From NCBI GenBank assembly GCA_033297075.1, contig MU858083.1, positions 124,001-188,000 of the forward strand: 64,000 nucleotides of DNA, read 5' to 3'. This document shows, piece by piece, positions 56,757-64,000 of the stretch (its first letter is position 1; each line of letters opens with the position of its first letter). Made by a program: the position numbers and the translations under genes. This stretch comes from Rhypophila decipiens. Its lineage: Eukaryota > Ascomycota > Sordariomycetes > Sordariales > Naviculisporaceae. The notes below the pieces were generated by a model that was not told the origin of the DNA, searched no databases, and saw only the letters and a program-made list of their open reading frames with translations.

Positions 56757-57013
56757 ATGGCCGGGGTGACTGCTGAGGATTTCTTTTGGGGCACATCCTT
56801 CCTCATTAGATGTCTCTTTTTCGGCTTGTTGTCTTTCGGTTAGGATTGCTTCATGAAAGTTATTAGACTTTATCCTGTTCATAGTTTCAGTTTCTTTCAT
56901 TGTCTTTAGCAAGAGCTACAATAAAAGCTTTCTGTTTCCCGCACACATTCAACAAGGATGGTGAGTCTTTTGTTTCATCACCTGAGGTGAGGTAGGATTG
57001 AGTCCATGGGTGC
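56757..57013. other. Convergent 3' spacer
   Basis: Short spacer after the flavin oxidase; no gene. Confidence 0.4.
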
Positions 57014-57049
57014 CTAGCCCTACGCACTAGCCCTACGCACTAGCCCTAC
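57014..57049. repeat. 13-bp minisatellite
   Basis: CTAGCCCTACGCA repeated nearly three times. The stop codon of the P450 remnant lies in this array. Confidence 0.85.
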
Positions 57050-57464
57050 GACATCGCGACCGGAGCATGCGGAAGAGACGAACCGGGTTGATGAACCACC
57101 AGACATTGACAATGTTGATCCACATCATAGTCAGGTTCATCTGGTCAATCAAAGCCGTTTGCAGCTTGCCGATGAGGGCGAGGTGACCAAAGAGAAAGGA
57201 ATGCGGCATAATGGGCTGTCGGCCAGAATGGGTGTGACTTAGTTAGGTACCTTAGCTGGTCTACTGAGTGCTGGGCTGATGAAACTTACAATTCCCATAG
57301 CCTTGAGCTGACGAAACTTCCATCGGACCCATATCCCCTCTGCTAGCCAGTGGCCGGCGTAGAGGAGGAATGCCGTCAGGATCAAGACCCCGGGCCACCA
57401 GGGCCGTTGGGAGGATATCGACAACCATGGTGGCGAATAAAGTGCGCATGCGCAGATATATCAC
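57040..57464 (-). pseudogene. N-terminal remnant of a cytochrome P450 gene
   Basis: Minus-strand text encodes a membrane anchor (WWPGVLILTAFLLYAGHW) and, after an intron (GTAAGT...GACAG), the hinge typical of P450s: VRWKFRQLKAMGI/PIMPHSFLFGHLALIGKL. After about 30 further codons the frame ends in the minisatellite. No I-helix, ExxR or heme motif exists anywhere near. The in-frame start is TTG; the nearby ATG (57427) is one base out of frame. A deletion relic. Confidence 0.7.
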
Positions 57465-58186
57465 GTCAATCTAAACACACCCCAACGAGGTACCTATGAT
57501 TGGCTTCGAAGACAGTTCAACAGAGTTCAAATGGCGAGTGTATCTTGAGAACATTGCGAGGTATTATTGAGATGAGTGGGCGATCATGCGGCTCAGGTGG
57601 GGTAAGGTCTGACCTTCACTTTGCAGTTCGAATTCAGGATCCTCGCAGAGTGAGATAGCAACGAAAACCTTTGTAAGCTATTACTGTAATGCTGTGTTGA
57701 GACCCTCACGTGCAAGCAACCTCCTCGAATCATCGGTGAACAACGCAGTGGTGCCTAATATGGTCTCGGGTGAAACCTCTTAGCTCCCATAAGTCCCGTA
57801 CCGCATGCTCACCCCTCTCCCCCGCGCTTCAGCTCGACCCTTAATGTTAATATTTAACCCCTGCATACCCCAACTTCCGCCCCTGCCCCCAGAGCCTCGC
57901 CATCAAAAGACGCTTCCAGTAACCAGCAACACCACATGCGATGCAAGCAGACGGCACAGGGGTTGATTCGGGAATGTTTCAATGACAAAGCTGAGGTTGT
58001 CAGAGCCTTATTCTGTATTGGAGGCCCCTTTCCTCTAACAAAGAAAAACTATAACAAAGTGGGAAACCCCCAGGTGGCAGGAAGGGAACACCTAGTATCA
58101 GACTCCATCCTTCTTTCTGTCTTAGCCAACTGAGTTTTGTTTCCAAATTTAACTTGTCTCTCCTTGCTTATCTTACATACGGTACG
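57465..58186. other. Intergenic; promoter region of the DUF3176 gene
   Basis: About 720 bases, no supported gene. Confidence 0.4.
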
Positions 58187-59971
58187 ATGGACTCTGACCG
58201 CCGTCGTGGAAAGCCGGCTCCTTGGAAGCCCGGCTTCTTTGCTCGGTTGCCAATCACAGCTATTCTTGCCATAATAGTCGCGCTTGGGGCCTGCTTCGCC
58301 ATGGTATTCATTCTTTATAAGATAGACAAACAGCCCATCGACACTTGGCCCGGCTCGATCTCACCCAACGTCATGCTCGCTATCGCCACCACCGTAGCCA
58401 ACCCTGCTCTGCACTTCGCCTTCTCCAGCGCCGTCGACATGGCCTGGTGGTCCCGAAGTCTTGACGATGGCCGGACTATGGCAGATCTGCACTATACCTG
58501 GGCGCTGGCCGCCAGTTTGCGCCAGACCCTTACACACTCACTACGACACCCCTACAAGATCGGGGTTCTCGCTGCTATCCTCAACGCCCTTCTCGCCGCC
58601 AACGCCCCCGTCCTCCAACGCGCCGTGACTATCTCGACAACCTCCCTCACAGACACCATACCAGCCAACCTGCCCGCTGCGCAAGAGCTCCCCCAGGGCT
58701 ATTCCGGGAGAATCCTAGGCTTCAACAACCTCCTCTCCTTTACCACGGCCGAATTCAGCGCCGTGAGCCAGCAATACTTCACCAACCAACCCATTCGCGT
58801 CGACCAGACGGTTGCCACGGCATGTTCAAGTGCCACCTGCCGAACAACCATACAAGCAGCAGGTTACGAATTCACCTGCACCAACACCACGACACCCTTC
58901 CCCAGCCCCCGCTCCGGCCATTTCGATATCTTCACCAGCAGCATCACCTACGACGAGTTCACCCTCGCTGACAACAAAACCCTCGTCGACCAAGGCGGCT
59001 TAACCGGCGATCCGTTATTCACCTACCGAGCCCTCTACAAAACCACCACAGGCTGCGACGGGACCCTCTCCGTCTCGACCTGCACCATCCGCTCCGCCCT
59101 GGTCGAATACCCCGTCATCATCACCTCCAACGGCTCTCTCGTCCTGGACCCAGCCACGACCCACCGCCATGACAAAACCATCAAATACACACCGCCAACC
59201 ATGACCAAAGTATCCCCGGGGACTTCCACGCACGGGGGCATTGCTCTGCTCCTGGAAGGCCTCTTCACGGCATCGTGCGGGACCATGCTCCGTAGCGCCA
59301 GGGGGTGGATGTTATTCCCGAGCGGCACACTAACCTACCAGCTTGCGACCACCAATTCTACTGGAGGCGACTCTTTCGACTGTGTCGAGACATGGCAAGA
59401 TCCCACCGAGTATGTCCTCTCTGCCGCGAGGGAGATCATCTTTCGCGCATCTGTTGCCGCTGTCCCCCAAACCCAAAACCAGAGCCAGGGCCAAGAACAA
59501 GAACAAGAACAAACAGCATCCCCGGCGCCGGCGGAAGTCGTCCGCATCCGCACGATATCCATCTACACAGTCAACTACGCCTTCGCCATTGCCGCCGTGG
59601 CCGTCACGCTTCTCACGTCGCTGTCGATATTACCTTTATTCGCAGGATTCTGGCGGCTGGGGCGGAGTGTCTCGCTTTCACCGGTGGAAATTGCTCGGGC
59701 GTTTGGGTTTGGTCCGCTTACGAGTGCCGCGCCCGCGAATGCGGATAGTGATGCTTTGCTGAAGGAGGTGGGTGAGATGTCGATTCGGTATGGCGAGGTT
59801 ACTACGAGTAATACCTCCTCTGTTCAGCATCAGGGGGGTGGGCATGGGTATGCATCGCGATATGGGCACCGGGGGTCAGGCAGTGATAATGAAACAACAT
59901 CGAGGAAGCTTAGGTTTGTGGGGGATGGTGGGGATGTTAAGCGGCCTAGGGAGGGTGTGGATTATGAGTAA
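58187..59971 (+). CDS. DUF3176 membrane protein
   Basis: One exon, 594 residues. The N-terminus has two membrane helices (TAILAIIVALGACFAMVFIL and a second around VMLAIATTVANPAL), the family signature WPGSISPNV followed by a WWSRSL motif, and a third helix about residue 125. A long extracellular or lumenal Thr/Ser-rich domain with several Cys follows. A final helix (NYAFAIAAVAVTLLTSLSILP) lies near residue 470 and a Gly/Ser-rich cytosolic tail ends the protein. DUF3176 proteins are widespread in filamentous ascomycetes and have no known function. The start is the first ATG; the open frame extends a few codons upstream from a TTG. It is followed on the same strand by another large membrane protein. 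Confidence 0.88.
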   Translation: MDSDRRRGKPAPWKPGFFARLPITAILAIIVALGACFAMVFILYKIDKQPIDTWPGSISPNVMLAIATTVANPALHFAFSSAVDMAWWSRSLDDGRTMADLHYTWALAASLRQTLTHSLRHPYKIGVLAAILNALLAANAPVLQRAVTISTTSLTDTIPANLPAAQELPQGYSGRILGFNNLLSFTTAEFSAVSQQYFTNQPIRVDQTVATACSSATCRTTIQAAGYEFTCTNTTTPFPSPRSGHFDIFTSSITYDEFTLADNKTLVDQGGLTGDPLFTYRALYKTTTGCDGTLSVSTCTIRSALVEYPVIITSNGSLVLDPATTHRHDKTIKYTPPTMTKVSPGTSTHGGIALLLEGLFTASCGTMLRSARGWMLFPSGTLTYQLATTNSTGGDSFDCVETWQDPTEYVLSAAREIIFRASVAAVPQTQNQSQGQEQEQEQTASPAPAEVVRIRTISIYTVNYAFAIAAVAVTLLTSLSILPLFAGFWRLGRSVSLSPVEIARAFGFGPLTSAAPANADSDALLKEVGEMSIRYGEVTTSNTSSVQHQGGGHGYASRYGHRGSGSDNETTSRKLRFVGDGGDVKRPREGVDYE

Positions 59972-60902
59972 GAACAAATTATGAGCAATTATCAGTAGCG
60001 AGTATGAGAAGCATTAGAATAAATAGATACTAGTTAGCTTATATTTTGAATCTTCAAGATATGCATTAAACCCAATTTCTCATCAGAACTTGATGACGCC
60101 TACTTAGGTACCTAGCTAAGGTACATATGACGGCATTTTTGAGGTTGTACGTCCTAACTCCTGGGAATGAACAAAGAACAGTCAAACATCACCCTCACCG
60201 CCTCCCCTCTCCCACGGATCAAAGCAGCGGTCAACAGAACCGACCCGACATCAATGCTTAAGGTATCTACGGCGAGCCAGGAAAATCCCACTCCGGCACG
60301 GGTTCAGGTTCTTGCCACGGGTACGGGGTCGCGGGTCGGTATATTACGCTCGCCGTTTCCGATTCTCCTTTTGTGTTGTGCTGCTGCTTGCTTGGCAAGA
60401 GTTTGCGTTTCCTTATCCACGAGCCGGCATATGTGGCACAGCACCGATGCGAACCAGTCTCCCACGCGGTAGAGTCGCACAGGCACACGGCAGTTCGGCT
60501 CGATATTTTCGTTGCCACGAATCCCATAAATGCAATTTCCAGAGCAATGGAATCCCAGAATCCTTCCAGGGGTAGCTTCTATGCCCATGTGGCGCAGCAC
60601 GTCGCACGAACTCCCAGTCCGGCACGGGCATGAATTTCCACGACTCCGGCTAATTGGCTGGCCAATGAACAAGCACTAATCGACTTTTCGGGTTTGACCC
60701 ATCCAGGGTTACCGATCTTCGAGGAATTATGGCCATGATAATCTCAAACGGTCCTCGCCTGGTGGGGGATCCCTCCCCCACACATATCCGATCCATATAC
60801 ATATCCCATGCGATGGCACGCTTCCTTCTCGCCCTGGTCCCTTCTTGACCCAGGGCGGCCAGCTCCTGCTCCTTCCAGTCTTTACCGAAATCCCCGCTCA
60901 AA
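59972..60902. other. Intergenic; no gene seen
   Basis: About 930 bases between two same-strand membrane-protein genes. Open frames here have no family features. Confidence 0.4.
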
Positions 60903-63900
60903 ATGGGTTCCCATATCGATGAACTTTGTTGCGAGAAGTCGACGAGCAGAGACTCAGACCGCAGGCGTCATGGCGAGCGCGGATTTACGCCGGTACCCCT
61001 TCGGTGGTGGTATCTGTCTTCGGTCTTGGTGTACATCTGCCTCTTGCTGGTAGTCTTGGAGTATTCGTTCCATGTCATTCCACAAACGAGCGCTCGCCAA
61101 AGCTCGCCACCGACGTATTTCACCGTTCCTCCTGACGGACTCCCTGTATTCAGCAAGCCTGCAGATGTTGAAGAGCGACAGTTGGCAGAGAGAGCACCTC
61201 GGCCACGGTTCATCGGACGACGCAACGCCACCGACGGCATACCTAGCAACTCCAGCTTTCCGGTGCCTTCGAACTCGACGACCAAGCCCTGCGACCTGGA
61301 AGCCCTAGAGAACATCACTGCAGCCGACAACCAGACTGTCTTCGAGCCCTGCACGGTCAACACGACCGATTCCGAGGACGGGTCTACGTTCAGGATTCTC
61401 CATCTTGACCCCAACCAGTTCGCCGAACTCGAGCCTAGGACCTACCTAGCCCATTACCGACTACACTTCGTCTGGATCCACGACACAGACGGGCGATATT
61501 ACATACCTGTTTTCCCGGGCATGGACATTAGCCAGCGATGTACCCAGTACGGGCAGTACATGTACATCACGACCAACAAAGACGACTGCCGTATGCTGGT
61601 CGAGATTGACGACTTCAACACCTACGGGTTCCATCCCATCATGCAAGACGGTGACAAGTGCCACAAAGAGTTCTACACTTTTTCAGGCCAGTTCCAAAAC
61701 CAATGGGGCTGGCAACCGCAAATCCCTGGTTTCGAATGGAATCCGACCAAGTGCTGGGAGGACGAGTGGGACCAGGGAAAGATCATTTTGTATCCCAGCC
61801 GCGTGGTGTCGTGGCCGGCTGGTTGGCCGACAGATGCTCCCGGGGGAGTCGACAGTGTGCCCGACGTGCCTCCTTCGCCACCAAGAGCAATAACGACCAC
61901 CCTATCAGTACCGCCCATGGTCACTGAGGTAACCAGCACGCTCATCGGGGCAGACGGCAAACCGACCACCACAGTACGCAGCATGACCATCCCCGGCAGA
62001 GTCATCACGACAGTCCTCGATGTCCTCCCGACCCCGACAGGACACATCACAGTCGGCGGGACGGTCCTGACCCTAACCAACTCGCTCGGCCAACCAACAG
62101 CAACAACCACCTCCCTGTACACCTCGGGCATGTCCTTCCTCTCAACTCCGGCCCCGCAATTCACAACCATGACCACAATCTTGTCCGACTCCGCCGGCCG
62201 CCCCACGGCAACTCAAGTATTGACAATCCCCCTCCCCTCATTCACCCTCAGCACAACAGTCCTAACCAACTCCCTCGGTCAACCAACCGCCACACAAGTC
62301 CTCACAATCCCCATCATCACCGCTTTCCCTAATCCAACAATAAGCGCAACAACAAAAACAATATACAACCAACTCGGCGAAGCCATATGGACATCAACAG
62401 GCTACATACTCCCTTTAGCAGCGCACCCCTCACCAAAACCACCCGTCCCACCCGAGAATTGGGGCGGCGTAGGAAAAGACGGCACAATTGGATTGGAAGA
62501 TATCCCCTCCTCGGCGATAAAAGTCCAGCCCCTGACATGGCAGTCTTATTTTGTGGGGTCTTTCTTGCCAGTTTTGTTGACGACGCTGTTGAGTATTTTG
62601 GTGCAGGTTTTGGGCGGGAGTTTAAGGGCCATCATACCCTTTCTCGCGTTGCAGAGGGGGGGACAAGCTGGGATGGCAGGTCGAGGTGAGATTGGGGCTG
62701 AGGCGGCGGATAGTCTACTGCTACCGCTGGAGGGAAACTTGCTTCGGGTTGATGTGGCGATTTTGTTGGCGGTCAAGTACAAGGAGCCGCTGTTGCTCAT
62801 GAGTAACTTGTTGCAGATTGCGGGAATGGTCTTGGCTAGTTTGTCGAGCGAGGCTATTGGGATGACGCTTGGTGGTGGGTGTCGGGATGATGACTTTGCA
62901 GGGTGTTTTATGAGTTTGGCTGTTATCCAGGGGCCGGCGAGAGCTGCAGAGGGGCTGTTGGCTTTTATGGTTCTTTTGTTGGGGGGGATCATGCTTGGGA
63001 TTTGGCTCTTGCGGAGAAGAGGTGAACGACATGAAGTGGACGAAAGAGAAGGAGCCACTATGCTGGGTACTGGGGCGTTGTTGAGGACATCTGGGGGCGT
63101 TAATCCGACTAGCATTCTTGGTGCAGCTGCGATGGTGGCTGGGGACGAGAGTCGAGGCTTGAGAGAATTATTAGTTGCTGCTGCCAACGATACTCGGACG
63201 AAGGAGGGATCAAAAGGGATGGAAATCTCGGACAGAGAGATCAGAGACCGGCTGGAGGGACACAAATTCGCCATCAACGCCCGAGGTCATGTCATCACAG
63301 TGCAAGAATCCTCAGAGCGGAGCCACACAGGGCTAACAACAAGCACGTTCATGAGCGAAAACAAGGTTGCCAAAACAGGAAAACGCATCACCGGGTTGAT
63401 CGAAGACTCGTACGACGACTTTACCTCTCGGCATCGAAAAGCTATGAAGGCGATGGAATATGGATACCGAGCCATCTTCCTCGCATCACTTGGGACTTTG
63501 CTATTCATCGTCGCGTATTACGGCGCTGCCCAGCACGGGCCGGAGGACCTCATTGAGCGGTTCCTTAACAGTCAGACATTTGGTGTCTCGTTCTTGTTTA
63601 CGGGCGCTGGTGGGATGATTGATTTCTTTTGGGGCGGTTTCTTTTCTCGTAAGTTCAGCACTCTGTAGTCTGTAGTCTGCCCGGATAATCAGGATTCGAT
63701 ACTGACAATTTGTTCTAGAAATCGAGTTACTGGAGCCCTACCGTTACCTCTCGCACTCTGAAGACTCGCAGACCGCCTCACGCTCAGCCGCCAACATGAT
63801 GCGCCCTCGATCATCCAGCATCTTTAGCGGCTTGTTCCGAGCGGTTGCCAACGGGAATGTGGTTCTCAGCGCTGTTGCATTTGCGGGTGTCCTGTCCAAG

Positions 63901-64000
63901 TTCTTGCCCGTTGTCTTGTCTAACGTACCCTTCCGGTTAACGCTGACGTGGACGACATTCGTGGTGTGTACTTGGATTTCAGTGTCGGTACTGGCTGTCA
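60903..64000 (+). CDS. DUF3433 membrane protein (3' end outside the window)
   Basis: Exons 60903-63648 and 63719-64000+ (intron 63649-63718). At least 1,000 residues are visible. A membrane helix near residues 34-57 (WWYLSSVLVYICLLLVVLEY) is followed by a long, Thr/Ser/Pro-rich extracellular part with repeats of the form T(V/I)L(T/S)NSLGQPTATQVLTIP. Then come blocks of membrane helices typical of DUF3433 (QSYFVGSFLPVLLTTLLSILVQVL, the FALQRG-like FLALQRGGQAG, KYKEPLLLMSNLLQIAG). A second set of helices starts after the intron-flanking region. These large proteins are common in ascomycetes and of unknown function. Truncated by the window end. Confidence 0.9.

Overview
The window is nuclear DNA of a filamentous ascomycete, probably a Sordariomycete. 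Genes are split by short GT-AG introns (mostly 50-80 nt) with recognisable branch-point motifs (CTAAC, CTGAC), there are no operons, and the gene families are typical of moulds: a melanin hydroxynaphthalene reductase, a HET-domain protein, an NLR with near-identical WD40 repeats, DUF6536, DUF3176 and DUF3433 membrane proteins, LysM and small secreted proteins. Most exon-intron models were built by hand from reading frame, splice consensus and family expectation; no RNA evidence was available.

Layout. 0.4-6.4 kb: a hydroxynaphthalene reductase, a small glyoxalase-fold protein, an ankyrin-like remnant, and a large minus-strand membrane protein that appears to fuse a MARVEL-like four-helix module to DUF6536. 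7.2-9.8 kb: a small secreted protein and a decayed LysM gene. 10.6-15.7 kb: a HET protein facing a zinc-finger/ankyrin protein, then a C2H2 regulator. 16.2-17.2 kb: a divergent calmodulin with an ATG-only first exon and a 16-nt exon. 18.0-24.2 kb: a MITE-like element, then a P450, an SDR lacking its catalytic-Ser segment, and a sugar transporter, possibly a small metabolic group. 25.4-34.8 kb: an accessory stretch of secreted-protein genes. One is frameshifted and carries a second MITE copy in an intron, one is an M35-like protease with a changed HExxH and a lost splice donor, and one is a small Cys-rich protein with a duplicated last acceptor. 35.7-40.3 kb: the conserved splicing factor Ntr1/Spp382 (TFIP11) and an NAD-dependent reductase. 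40.3-46.0 kb: gene-poor, with one intron-containing tRNA-Thr(AGU).

46.0-53.8 kb is the most interesting part: a DUF7580-type protein and a 1,722-residue NLR diverge from a 402-bp shared promoter. The NLR reads as one continuous model: an N-terminal module with C2H2-like zinc fingers, a helical NLR N-domain, NACHT, then nine nearly identical 42-residue WD40 repeats plus a partial tenth. Together with the HET gene this makes the window rich in non-self-recognition and cell-death type genes. 55.2-64.0 kb: a berberine-bridge-type flavin oxidase, a P450 N-terminal remnant ending in a minisatellite, and two large membrane proteins (DUF3176, then DUF3433, which runs off the window end).

The secreted and accessory genes show repeated signs of decay (frameshifts, a lost donor, substituted or missing catalytic residues, transposon insertion), while the housekeeping-type genes (Ntr1, calmodulin, tRNA, sugar transporter) are intact.
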